This document shows, in pieces, positions 1 through 9,528 of a stretch of DNA of 64,000 bases. Each line of letters starts with the position of its first letter. The first letter of the stretch is position 1. The position numbers and the translations under genes are program-made. The notes under the pieces were generated by a model. The model made no database searches, was not told where the DNA came from, and worked only from the letters and a program-made list of their open reading frames with translations. The DNA is from JAGWRA01 sp963711505 (GTDB lineage Bacteria > Acidobacteriota > Vicinamibacteria > Vicinamibacterales > CAVVIG01), in NCBI GenBank assembly GCA_963711505.1, contig CAVQEJ010000003.1, positions 1,984,001 to 2,048,000 on the forward strand, read 5' to 3'.

Positions 1-1
1 G

Positions 2-220
2 ACGAACCCCGGGCGGATCGCCCCCCGCAACCTCTTCCACCTCGGCTTCGGCGTCGACAACCTGCTCGACTCGGCCAATCCGGATCACCGGCTGAGCCTG
101 CGGGTGACGATCCTGAATCTGCTGAACACGGAAGCGCTCTACAACTTCCTGTCGACCTTCAGCGGCACGCACTTCGTCGCGCCGCGGTCGGTCGCCATGC
201 AGGTGGAGTATCACTTCTAG
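2..220 (+). CDS. TonB-dependent receptor, C-terminal end (partial)
   Basis: The reading frame is open from the window edge and ends at TAG 218-220. The roughly 72 visible residues contain a short 'GFGVDNLLDSANPDHRLSL' stretch followed by alternating hydrophobic and polar strands, and the protein ends in 'VEYHF'. A terminal aromatic residue after amphipathic beta strands is the usual signature of an outer-membrane beta barrel recognised by the BAM machinery. The 'NLLD' turn resembles the last strands of TonB-dependent receptors. The N-terminus, plug and TonB box lie outside the window, so the substrate cannot be judged. Confidence 0.6.
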   Translation, partial: TNPGRIAPRNLFHLGFGVDNLLDSANPDHRLSLRVTILNLLNTEALYNFLSTFSGTHFVAPRSVAMQVEYHF

Positions 221-2147
221 GTCAGGAACGGCAGAGGGCCGGGGGAGCGCACCTGCGACTCTTCCCGCCCTCTGGCGTCACGTGCGATGTGCAACGTGCG
301 GTGCGACGTCCAGTCGGCATTCCTCAGCGTCCGACGCGCCCGGCGCCATCGGCGCGCGCTCGGTGGCTCGGCTGCGCCTCGCCTCCCTCCGGCACCTCGC
401 GCGGGCCGCAGGCGCTGCCGTCCCGTCGACGACGTCTTCATCGGCAGGCAGCCCTGAAGCCCCTTGCCCGCGCGCGGGCCCTTGTTGTCGCGCACGGGCG
501 CGTGGTCGAGCTCGGCCACCTTCCAGCCGGTCTCGTAGACGAGCCGGCCAATCCGCGCCATCTTCTCGAAGTGGATCTTGTCCACGCTGTCGGTGTTCGC
601 GTGGTAGTCGGGGTGCAGCCCCGTCGTGAAGAAGATGATGGGGATGCCCGTCGCCGCGTAGCTGTCGTGATCGCTCCGGTAATAGACCTGCTCGAGGTCG
701 GTCGGGTCGTTCATCTCGTAGTCGAGCGTCAGCGGCTGCGGCATCGCCTCGTCGGCGGCGACATCGATGTTGTGCAGCTCGGTGCTGATCCGGTCCGAGC
801 CGACGACGTACACCGTGTTCGACTCGGAGGCCTTGTTGTCGCGGTCGCGCCCGACCATGTCCATGTTGAGCTGCGTGACCACCTTGTCGAGCGGCACCGT
901 CGGGTAATCCACGAAGTACGCGCGATCCCCACAGCCCTTCCTCTTCGCCGGCGTGCCAGACGAAGAGCAGCGACCGCTTCGGCCGCGGCCCCGTGGCGAA
1001 GGCCTTTGCGAGCGCGAGCAGCGTCACCGTGCCGGATCCGTCGTCGTCGGCCCCGTTCCAGATGCGGTCGTTGTAGGCGCCGTCGGTCACCCGTCCAACC
1101 GCACCGAGCCGCTTCTCCTTCCCCTGGTCGTCCTTCGTCAGCTCGCCCTGCGCGTACCCGACATGGTCGTAGTGGGCGCCGAACGCCACGTAGGTCTGCT
1201 TCAGCACCGGGTCGGCGCCCTCGAGCACGGCGACGACGTTGTGCGTGTAGCGCGTGCGGACCACCTGATACTCGTCGTCCAGCGTGAAGGTGAGCGTCAC
1301 GCCGCTCAGCCGGAACGACGGCAGCGGCTCGCCGTGGTCGGCCTTCGCCTTCAGTTCGGCGAACTTCGCCGGCGCCGCGCTGAACAGGAACGTCAGGAAG
1401 TCGTCCTTCGCCGTCACCGTCGGCGGCAGCGCGATGATCCAGCCGCTGCACCGTCGTGAAGTCGGCCTTCGGCAGCCCGGGCGGCGTGTCGTCGCGGTTG
1501 AACCCGCCGCGGCGCGGCAGTTCGGGGCCGATCGCCGCCACGGCCCCCGACTGATCGGTGGCGAAGCGGCTGCGGCCGGTCAGCGCGCGCCGGTAGAGCT
1601 GCTGGTCGAGCCCCGCCGGTCCCGTCGGGCCGAGCCAGACGACGACCTGCCCCTTGACGTCGCGCCCGGCGTAGTCGTTGTGGTTCGCCAGCGGCGTGTC
1701 CAGGCCGTAGCCGAGGAACTCGATGTCGTCGGCCGTGAAGGTCCGCTTCGCGCCGACGTTCTTCGGGAAGGTGATGCCGTCACCATCCTTGAACGTACGC
1801 GTCTGCCCGTTGACGGTAACCGTCAGCGTCGAGTGGCTCGTGCTCCTGACCCCTTGCACGACGACCCGCTGCAGGTACAGCCCGTCGTCGCCCGCCGGCT
1901 TCAGTCCCCAGGCGCGCAGGTGATCGGAGATGTATGCCGCCGCGAGCCCGAGTCCTTCCGAGAAGGTGCGCCGGCCGTTCAGGTCGTCCGAGGCGATGTA
2001 GGAGAGCCACGTGTGGAGCTCCGCCGGCTGAATCGAGCTGACGCCGCTGCCGGCCGCCGTGGCGGGGGCCTGCCGGGCTGCGGCCCCGGCTCCGGCGCCG
2101 AGACATGCCGCCAGCACGATCACGAGTGACACCTGCCGAAGCCTCAT
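217..2147 (-). CDS. M28-family zinc aminopeptidase, secreted; frameshifted as read
   Basis: ATG at 2147 is preceded by GGAGGAACTGGC, a good ribosome-binding site, and begins a signal peptide (MRLRQVSLVIVLAACLGAG). The peptidase family M28 metal and catalytic motifs appear in order, but in three frames: 'AHYDHVG' (zinc His), 'NGADDDGSGT' (bridging Asp), 'AGEEEGLWGS' (catalytic and zinc Glu), 'NMDMVGRD' (zinc Asp) and 'HANTDSVD' (zinc His). Frame changes fall near 1435, where CTGGATCATC would read through if it were CTGATCATC, and near 925, where one extra G is likely. The 3' end is uncertain: the last frame runs to 217 through Arg-rich, probably non-coding sequence, and the natural stop may be near 450. 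It converges on the TonB receptor. Exported digestive or nutrient peptidase is the likely role. Confidence 0.8.
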
Positions 2148-2295
2148 GCCAGTTCCTCCAGAGACGGATGCCGTCAGGGAATGAAGTGCGCCGGCGACCA
2201 TACCACGGCCGGGCTGGCCGCGTCACGACGAGCGGCGATGACGCCGGCCGTCCCTGCCGGGCCGGCGTGCGGCCCCGCCTGCGGTGGAAGCCTGC

Positions 2296-2301
2296 TATGA
2301 T
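2296..2301 (+). promoter_or_regulatory. -10 hexamer TATGAT, leaderless-type start
   Basis: TATGAT ends 7 nt before the ATG at 2309, so transcription would begin at or next to the start codon. No purine-rich ribosome-binding site separates the two beyond the GGGG touching the ATG. The same spacing recurs at other genes in this window. Confidence 0.4.
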
Positions 2302-2308
2302 CGCGGGG

Positions 2309-2572
2309 ATGGACTGGGAGCAGCTGCGCGAGAACCTCGGCGGTTTCTTCCGCGGCATGGCGTACGGTCACTACGAGCAGTACGTGCGCGCCCAGGTGAT
2401 GCAGCTCAACGACCTCTTCATGCTGCTCTGCTACATGGAGATGGTCGGCCTGCCGAACCCGGCCTCGATGTACCTGCTCGAGGTCTACCCGTACTTCATC
2501 GAACAGTTCCACCTCTGGCACCGCCGCATGGGCATGGAACACTCGCCCCTCGACAATCTGCCCTGCTGCTGA
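2309..2572 (+). CDS. Small conserved protein ending Cys-Cys-stop, partner of the ArsA-type ATPase
   Basis: An 87-residue protein beginning MDWEQLRENLGG and rich in aromatic residues (YGHYEQYV, YPYFIEQFHLWHRR). It ends 'DNLPCC' followed directly by the stop. It resembles the small proteins that NCBI naming calls 'cory-CC-star', which I recall as neighbours of ArsA/GET3-like ATPases; that link is from memory and not checked. The stop is only 4 nt before the ATPase start, so translational coupling is likely. The alternative start at 2297 would add four residues, but the -10-like TATGAT overlaps it, so 2309 is preferred. No membrane segment or signal peptide is evident. The terminal Cys pair suggests metal, thiol or membrane-anchor chemistry (inference). 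Confidence 0.65.
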   Translation: MDWEQLRENLGGFFRGMAYGHYEQYVRAQVMQLNDLFMLLCYMEMVGLPNPASMYLLEVYPYFIEQFHLWHRRMGMEHSPLDNLPCC

Positions 2573-2576
2573 TCCC

Positions 2577-3491
2577 ATGAAGCACCTGCTGGACCGCCAG
2601 GTCCTGTTCTTCGGCGGGAAGGGCGGCGTCGGCAAGACGACGTGCGCCTCGGCCGCGGCCCTGGAGGCCAGCCGCCGCGGCAAGCGGGTGCTGCTGGTGT
2701 CGACCGACCCGGCCCACTCCACCTCCGACATCTTCGAGCAGCCGTTCGGCAGCGAGGAGCGGGAGCTGCTGCCCGGGCTCTTCGGTCTCGAGATCGACGC
2801 GGAGCACGAGGCGCAGCGGTACGTCGTCCAGGTGAAGCAGCAGATCGCCGAGCTGTTCAGTCCGGCCATCCTGAAGGAGGCCGCCAAGCAGATCGAGCTG
2901 GCGGCCGCCATGCCCGGCGCCGAGGAAGTCGCCCTGTTCGAGCGGATGTCCGAGCTCATCGTCGACCGCGACGACGAGTACGACCTGGTGATCTTCGACA
3001 CGGCACCGACCGGCCATACGCTGCGACTGCTGCAGATGCCCGAACTGATGACCACCTGGGTGCGGGCGCTCTCGAAGACCCGCAAGGCGATGCTGTCGGA
3101 GGAGTCGGGCCCCGATCCGGTGCTCGCCTCCCTCGAACGGCGGCGCGAGCGGCTGCAGATCGTCCGCGCGCGGCTGATGCGCGCCAGAGCCGTCGCCTTC
3201 GTGCTCGTGCTGATTCCCGAGCGGCTGCCCATCGAGGAGACCGCCCGCGCCCTCGAGACGCTGGCCGGCTCGGACGTGCACGTCGCCGGCCTGGTCGTGA
3301 ACCGCGTGCTGCCGCCCGGCTCCGACGGCGCCTTCTACACGGCGCGCCGCAAGCAGGAACAGGTCTACCTGGACGAGATCGACCGGCGATTCGAGCGGTT
3401 CCCGCGGCTGCGCATCCCGCAGGCCGAGGCCGACATCCATGGCATCACCCAGCTCGAGACGATCAGCCGTCAGCTCATCGGGACGGCGTGA
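2577..3491 (+). CDS. ArsA/GET3-family ATPase
   Basis: A 304-residue P-loop ATPase. The deviant Walker A GGKGGVGKTT is at residues 13-22, with the DPAHS switch element near residue 46 and a 'FDTAPTGHTLRLL' signature in the middle, both characteristic of the ArsA/TRC40 class of the MinD/SIMIBI ATPases. The family energises arsenite efflux or targets tail-anchored membrane proteins. At about 300 residues this is a single-domain member, unlike the duplicated ArsA of plasmid arsenic operons. No ArsB, ArsD or ArsR is adjacent, so arsenic resistance is not supported. The tight 5' coupling to the Cys-Cys-ended protein suggests that this protein is its client or partner. ATG at 2577 is the first plausible start. 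Confidence 0.88.
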   Translation: MKHLLDRQVLFFGGKGGVGKTTCASAAALEASRRGKRVLLVSTDPAHSTSDIFEQPFGSEERELLPGLFGLEIDAEHEAQRYVVQVKQQIAELFSPAILKEAAKQIELAAAMPGAEEVALFERMSELIVDRDDEYDLVIFDTAPTGHTLRLLQMPELMTTWVRALSKTRKAMLSEESGPDPVLASLERRRERLQIVRARLMRARAVAFVLVLIPERLPIEETARALETLAGSDVHVAGLVVNRVLPPGSDGAFYTARRKQEQVYLDEIDRRFERFPRLRIPQAEADIHGITQLETISRQLIGTA

Positions 3492-3796
3492 CCGACCGGG
3501 AGACCTCCCCGGCCGGCCGGACGCCGGATAGCGGGTGGCCGAATCCGGGCGCCGGCGGCTTCGGGATGGAGACTTGCCATCTCGGCCGCAATCGGATAGG
3601 GTTGACATTCAAAATTCTGCGCTGCCGGTCTTGCTTGCGCCAGTGTCAATCGAACGCCTTCAGATCCCGTCCACTATCCCAATCGCTCGGGCGACGTGCG
3701 CAAGCCTTCCAGGCCTGACGCCGGCCGATCGCCATACCCGCCAAGTGGGATCGGGACGGCGTCCATGTCAGAGTCATTCAGAGGAGAGGTAGCTGC
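3492..3796. other. Intergenic region upstream of the RRM gene
   Basis: 305 bases without a supportable gene. It holds an unusually AT-rich patch, GTTGACATTCAAAATTCTG at about 3601-3619. This contains a perfect TTGACA, but no convincing -10 box at 16-18 nt. The rest could be a long 5' leader for the downstream RNA-binding protein, as cold-regulated RRM genes often have; that is inference. Confidence 0.3.
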
Positions 3797-4411
3797 TTGT
3801 CAGTCCGGTTGTTCGTCGGAAACCTGCCCTTTGCCGCCACCGAGGCGGACCTGCGCGAATATTTCACCGGGGTGGGCGCCCCGCAACAGGTCGTCATGCC
3901 GACGGACCGGGCCACCGGCCGTCCCCGCGGCTTCGCGTTCGTCGAATACGCCGACCGCGCCGTCGCCGAACAGGCGATTCAGAAGTTCGACCGGCAGCCG
4001 TTCATGGGACGGCCGCTGGCCGTCAGTGAAGCGCGCGGCCGCGACGAGCGGCCCGCGGGCCCGAGGCCCACGCTCGGCGGCTTCTCGCCGCGACCCGCAC
4101 CGGGCGCGCCGCCCGAAGCTTCCGGCGCCTCGCGCGACCGCAGCCGGAACTTCGGCCCGGACGCCCGGCCCAAGCGGGCCGGCTCGCCGCGACGCCAGGG
4201 CAGCGACCGGGGCCCGAAGGGGCCCATCCGCGAACGGACCGACGGGCGCGTCTACTCGGTCGACGAAGACGAGGTGGACGAGTCGCTCGCCGAGGACTTC
4301 GACGATATCGCCACCAGCGCCCACGCCGACGGCGAAGCCGTGAGCGCCCTCGAGCCTGACGTCGAGTCTGCCCTGGACGCCCTCGACGACATGGACGACA
4401 TGGACGAATAG
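3797..4411 (+). CDS. RRM-domain RNA-binding protein with acidic tail
   Basis: TTG start at 3797, preceded by AGAGGAGAGG about 8 nt upstream, which decides the start. The RNA-recognition motif occupies residues 3-80: RNP2 is LFVGNL (5-10) and RNP1 is RGFAFVEY (44-51), both with the aromatic residues that stack on RNA. A long low-complexity tail follows, first Arg/Pro/Gly-rich and then strongly acidic, ending DDMDDMDE. Bacterial RRM proteins are small cytoplasmic RNA chaperones, often cold-induced. At 204 residues this one is about twice the usual length because of its tail. A second, shorter RRM gene lies at 61.4 kb. Confidence 0.88.
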   Translation: MSVRLFVGNLPFAATEADLREYFTGVGAPQQVVMPTDRATGRPRGFAFVEYADRAVAEQAIQKFDRQPFMGRPLAVSEARGRDERPAGPRPTLGGFSPRPAPGAPPEASGASRDRSRNFGPDARPKRAGSPRRQGSDRGPKGPIRERTDGRVYSVDEDEVDESLAEDFDDIATSAHADGEAVSALEPDVESALDALDDMDDMDE

Positions 4412-4612
4412 GCGGAACGCGCGGAGCGGCCGCCGGCCCCGCATGGCGAGCCGGCGGTCGACCCGCGCCACCGTCGCGTCCGCCTCCACGGCTGACGCCC
4501 TGCTGCAGCGCCGCAGTTCCCGCCGCCGTCAGGCGGCGCCCTCGTCGTCCCGTTCGCCGACCCGACCGTCCACCTCAGGCCGCCCGCGGCCACCATCGGC
4601 CCGTCCCGCACC

Positions 4613-5338
4613 ATGATCAATCGCCTGCTGCTCTGCTTCCTGCTCGTACCGGCGCCGCTGCTGGCGCAATCCGCCCCTGACGAGCCACCCGGCTGGTCCG
4701 GCAAGGCGGAGCTCTCCTTCGTGTCGTCCTCGGGCAACAGCGCGGCCCAGACGCTCGGCGCCTCGGCCGAAGTCGCCTACCGGCCGCCCGACTGGTCGGT
4801 CGTCACGAAGTCGTCGTTCGTCCGCAGCACGACCCGGGCCGAGCTGAATGCCGAGTCGCTCACGGGCGAGATACGGGCGACGCGCCGTCTGCAGCCGCGC
4901 CTCGAGGGCTACGGCCAGGTCGACTACCTGAAGAACCGGTTCGCCGGCATCGTGAACCGGATCGCCACCGACGCCGGCGTCGCCTGGGACGCGCTGCCGC
5001 CGAAGGCGCCGCAGGCGCTGCAACTGGTCGGCGGTCTCGGCTACAGCCACGAAGTGAATCCGACCGACGGCACGCAGTCGTTCGCCACCGGCAACGCCGG
5101 CCTGCGCTATCGCTGGCAGCTGTCGAAGACGGCCCGCCTGAGCGACGACGGGATGTTCACGGCGAGCCTGCAGACGGCACGGGACTGGCGGGTCACCAAC
5201 ACGGTGTCCGTCTCGGCGGCCCTCAACGCCGTCTTCGCCCTGAAGTTCTCGCACCGGCTGGATTTCGTCCACGTGCCGGTGGCGGGATTCCGGCAGACCG
5301 ACCAATTGACGTCGGCGGCGATCGTGGCAAGCTTCTGA
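4613..5338 (+). CDS. DUF481 (YdiY-like) outer-membrane protein
   Basis: A 241-residue protein with a cleavable signal peptide (MINRLLLCFLLVPAPLLAQS) followed by 'WSGKAELSFVSSSGNSAAQTLG'-type strands, the typical opening of DUF481 proteins. It continues as alternating amphipathic beta strands and ends 'TSAAIVASF' with a terminal Phe, as expected for a small outer-membrane barrel. The family's function is not established; one member is salt-induced in Escherichia coli. It stands alone, followed by a heptamer repeat array and the TetR gene. Confidence 0.8.
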   Translation: MINRLLLCFLLVPAPLLAQSAPDEPPGWSGKAELSFVSSSGNSAAQTLGASAEVAYRPPDWSVVTKSSFVRSTTRAELNAESLTGEIRATRRLQPRLEGYGQVDYLKNRFAGIVNRIATDAGVAWDALPPKAPQALQLVGGLGYSHEVNPTDGTQSFATGNAGLRYRWQLSKTARLSDDGMFTASLQTARDWRVTNTVSVSAALNAVFALKFSHRLDFVHVPVAGFRQTDQLTSAAIVASF

Positions 5339-5363
5339 GACGGACTGTCGTCGACGGTCTCCA

Positions 5364-5440
5364 GGCTTCGGGCTACGGTGCAGTGCGGTCTGCGGTCGCC
5401 GGTTCCCGACGGGACTGGAGACGGGAGACTGAAGACCGTC
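5364..5440. repeat. Heptamer tandem repeat array with inverted arms
   Basis: Eleven consecutive 7-bp steps can be laid out in register: ggcttcg, ggctacg, gtgcagt, gcggtct, gcggtcg, two degenerate units, then gactgga, gacggga, gactgaa, gaccgtc. The flanking GACGGTCT at about 5353 and AGACCGTC at its end are reverse complements, so the array can fold into a long imperfect hairpin. The same two unit types recur in the same order at 63577-63639. Confidence 0.7.
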
Positions 5441-5501
5441 ACTGGCAGCCGGTTACGCCCGCGGCCCGAGTTGACCCGCCCCGGCCTCCTGACACAGAAT
5501 T

Positions 5502-5533
5502 GAACCGTGGTTCGAGAATCGAACGGCGGTTCG
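5502..5533 (+). promoter_or_regulatory. Two tandem near-palindromes at the TetR start (candidate operator)
   Basis: GAACCGTGGTTC (5502-5513) and CGAACGGCGGTTCG (5520-5533) are near-perfect palindromes sharing GAAC-N-GGTTC arms, with centres about 19 bp apart. They overlap the GTG start, and CAGAAT, a weak -10, lies just upstream at 5495-5500. This arrangement suits TetR autorepression. It lies inside the first codons, so coding constraint could contribute. Confidence 0.4.
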
Positions 5534-6257
5534 AAAACGCCCAGCGGCGTCCGGGCCCGCCAGCGGGCCGACGCCCGGCGCGTCGACATCCTGCGGGCGG
5601 CCGCGCGCATCTTCCGCGCCCGCGGCTTCGCCGGCACCGGCATGCGCGAGATCGCCGAAGCGGCCGACCTCTCCCCCGCGAACCTGTACCACTACTTCCA
5701 CGGCAAGCACGAGATCCTCTTCTTCTGCCAGGACCGGTCACTCGACCGGATGCTGGCGGCGCTCGACGCCGCGCGCCGCACCGACCAGCCGGCCACGGCG
5801 CAGCTGCGGCGGGTGATCGTGGCCCACGCCCTGTGCCTGCTCGACGAGGTCGAGGGATCGGCGGCGCATCTGGAGCTGCACGCCCTGCCCCCGGCGCTGC
5901 GGACGCGCATCGTCGCCAAGCGCGACCGGTACGAGCGGGGCATCCGCCGCCTCATCGCCGACGGCGTCCGCCGCGGCGATCTCGTGCCGTGCGATGCGAC
6001 GGTCGTGGCCCGGGCGATCCTCGGTTCGCTGAACTGGACCGCGCACTGGTTCCGGCCGGAGGGGCCGCGATCGGCGCAATCGGTGGCGGCGCTGGTGGCC
6101 GATTTCCTCGTGCGCGGGCTCGCGGCCAGCCCCGCGTCGCGCGTGTTGTCGCTGAAGACGGTGCGCCCCGCGGCCGGGACCGCGCGCCCGAAGACCGTGC
6201 CGGCGGGCCGCCGGCGCCGGCCGGCCCGACCGGTCGCTTTCCCCAGTGAGGTGCCAG

Positions 6258-6265
<8 letters not shown>
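5507..6265 (+). CDS. TetR/AcrR-family transcriptional regulator
   Basis: A 252-residue protein with an N-terminal TetR helix-turn-helix at about residues 20-70: 'RRVDILRAAARIFRARGF' followed by 'MREIAEAADLSPANLYHYF', where the recognition helix ends in the typical LYHYF. The C-terminal ligand-binding domain is helical and ends in an Arg/Ala/Pro-rich basic tail. GTG at 5507 is the start used here; the near-palindromes over it raise the possibility of a later start. The gene overlaps the start of the molybdenum hydroxylase small subunit, so it is probably the local regulator of that operon. The effector may be an aromatic acid or its CoA thioester (inference from context). Confidence 0.88.
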
Positions 6266-7042
<777 letters not shown>

Positions 7043-7046
<4 letters not shown>

Positions 7047-9528
7047 GTAAGCGGCCAACGCCGTCATCGGAGTCCCCCGCCGCCGCGTCGACGGCCGCGC
7101 GAAGGTCACCGGGCAGACGCGGTTCGCCGACGATCTGATGCTGCCGCGCATGGCGTACTGCAAGCTGCTGCGGTCGAGCGTGCCGCACGCCCGCATCGCG
7201 CGGCTCGACGTCTCGCGGGCCCGGGCCTGTCCCGGCGTGCTCCTCGTCCTCACCGGTGCCGACCTGCCGATTCCGTACGGCATCCTGCCGGTGAGCCAGG
7301 ACGAGCACCCGCTGTGCGTCGACCGCGTCCGCTTCGTCGGCGACCCGGTGGCGGCCGTCGTGGCGCGCGACGAACTGGCGGCGACCGAGGCGCTCGACCT
7401 GATCGACGTCGAGTACGAGCCGCTGCGCACGATCGCCGATTCCCTCGAGAGCCTGGCCCATCCCGAGCCGCGGATTCACGACTACGGCGACGAGGGCAAC
7501 GTCCACAAGAAGGTGTCGCTCGCCTTCGGCGACGTCGACCAGGCGCTGGCCGAGGCCGACCGGGTCTTCGAGGACGTCTTCTTCTTCCAGGGCAACACGC
7601 ACCTGCCGATCGAGCAGCACGCCTCGGTCGCCATGAAGGATCCCGACGGCAAGCTCGTCATCTGGTCGAGCACGCAGACGCCGCACTACCTGCACCGGGC
7701 GCTCGCGAAGTCCCTGGCCATGCCGCCGGCCCACATCCGCGTCGTGGCCACGCCCAACGGCGGCGGGTTCGGCGGCAAGAGCGACCCCTTCAACCACGAG
7801 ATCGTCGTGGCGAAGGCGGCGCTCGTGCTCGACCGGCCGGTGAAGATCTCCCTGACGCGCGAAGAGGTCTTCTACTGCCATCGCGGCCGGCACCCGGTGC
7901 TCATGAAGTTCCGCACCGGCGTGAAGAACGACGGCACGCTCACCGGCGTGCACCTGCAGACGCTGCTCGACGGCGGCGCGTACGGGTCGTACGGGGTCGC
8001 CAGCACGTTCTACACCGGCGCCCTCCAGACGGTGACGTACCACATCCCCGCCTACCACTTCCAGGGCTGCCGCACCTTCACGAACAAGCCGCCCTGCGGT
8101 CCCAAGCGCGGCCACGGCACGCCGCAGAGCCGGTTCGGCCAGGAAGTGCAGCTCGACAAGATCGCCGAGGCGCTGGCGCTCGATCCCGCCGAGCTGCGAC
8201 TGAAGATCGTCGAACAGCCCGATACGCTGACCGCGAACTATCTGCGCGTCGGCACGATCGGCCTGGCGGAGTGCATCAACCGGGTCGTCCAGACCTCGGC
8301 GTGGAAGGACAAGCACGGCAAGCTGCCGCGCGGCCGCGGCGTCGGCCTCGCCTGCTCGTCGTACCTGTCGGGCGCCGGCCTGCCGATCTACTGGAACGAC
8401 ATGCCGCACTCGGGCGTGCAGCTGAAGCTCGATCGGAGCGGCGGCGTCACGGCCTTCTGCGGCGCGACGGAGATCGGCCAGGGCTCCGACGACGTGCTGG
8501 TCGGCTGCGTGGCGGAGGTGCTCGGCATCGAACCGTTCGACATCCGGCCCGTCACCGGCGACACCGACCTGACGCCGGTCGACCTCGGGTCGTACTCGAG
8601 CCGCGTGACGCTGATGATGGGCAACGCCGCCATCCAGGCGGCCGAGCGGGCCCGGGACCTCCTCGCGCAGGCCGTCAGCCGCAAGCTCGACGTCCCCGCC
8701 TCGCGCCTCGTGTTCGCCGACCGTCGCGTCTTCGACGCCGAGGACCCCGAGCGGGGGATGACGTTCCAGGAGGCGGTGTGCGCCGCCGAGGCGCAGTTCG
8801 GGACGGTCGGGACCGTCGGCTCCTACACGCCGCCGAAATCGGCCGCGAAGTTCAAGGGCGGCGGCGTCGGGCCCTCCCCCACCTACTCGTACACGGCGGC
8901 CGTCGTCGAGGTCGACGTGGACGAGACGACCGGCTGGGTGACCGTGCCGAAGGTCTGGATCGCCCACGACATCGGGCGGGCCCTGAACCCGACGCTGGTC
9001 CGCGGCCAGGTCGAGGGGAGTGTCTACATGGGGCTCGGCGAAGCGCTCATGGAGGAACAGGCGTTCCGCCGGCTGCCGGCGCGGCTCTCGAACGCCCTGG
9101 TGCACAAGTTCCCGTCGATCCTCGAGTACAAGAGCCCGACGAGCCTCGACATGCCGGAGGTCGTCACCGACCTCATCGAGCATCCGGATCCGGCCGGCCC
9201 CTTCGGCGCGAAGGAGGTCGGGCAGGGTCCGCTGCTGCCGATCATGCCGGCGCTCGCCAATGCGGTCTACGACGCGGTCGGCGTCCGGATCGACGAGGTG
9301 CCGGTGACCCCCGACAAGATCCTGAAGGCGCTCGAGGCCGTGCGCGACGGGAAGCCGGGCCGGTACGGTCCCGCGGCCTTCCCGGCGATCACCTGGCCCG
9401 AGGCGCTGCGCGTGCCGCCGCCCTGGGAGGGCGGCGACGGCCGGGCGGTGAACGAGACGCCGCGGCACAAGCGGCCGGCGGCTTCCGGAAAGAAGGAAGG
9501 GAAGAAGGACACGGTGGCCCGGTCATGA
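7043..9528 (+). CDS. hcrA: Molybdenum hydroxylase large subunit (4-hydroxybenzoyl-CoA reductase alpha-like); one-base frameshift near its start
   Basis: From 7138 the frame is open for 796 residues with molybdopterin-binding motifs of the xanthine dehydrogenase family: 'GGGFGGKSDP' near residue 210, 'GGAYGSYG', 'CGPKRGHGTPQSR', 'GATEIGQGSDD' and the late 'FGAKEVGQGPLLP' that holds the catalytic Glu. The true N-terminus lies upstream. ATG at 7043 overlaps the small-subunit stop, and restoring one G near 7050 gives MSKAANAVIGVPRRRVDGRAK, the standard opening of the family, joined in frame to the rest. This subunit carries the Mo cofactor and substrate site. It overlaps the medium subunit by ATGA. 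Cytoplasmic; no twin-Arg signal is seen. Confidence 0.85.

Noticed and set aside
2577..3491. Arsenite efflux ATPase of an ars operon
   Set aside because: No arsB, arsC, arsD or arsR nearby, and the protein has one ATPase domain, not two.
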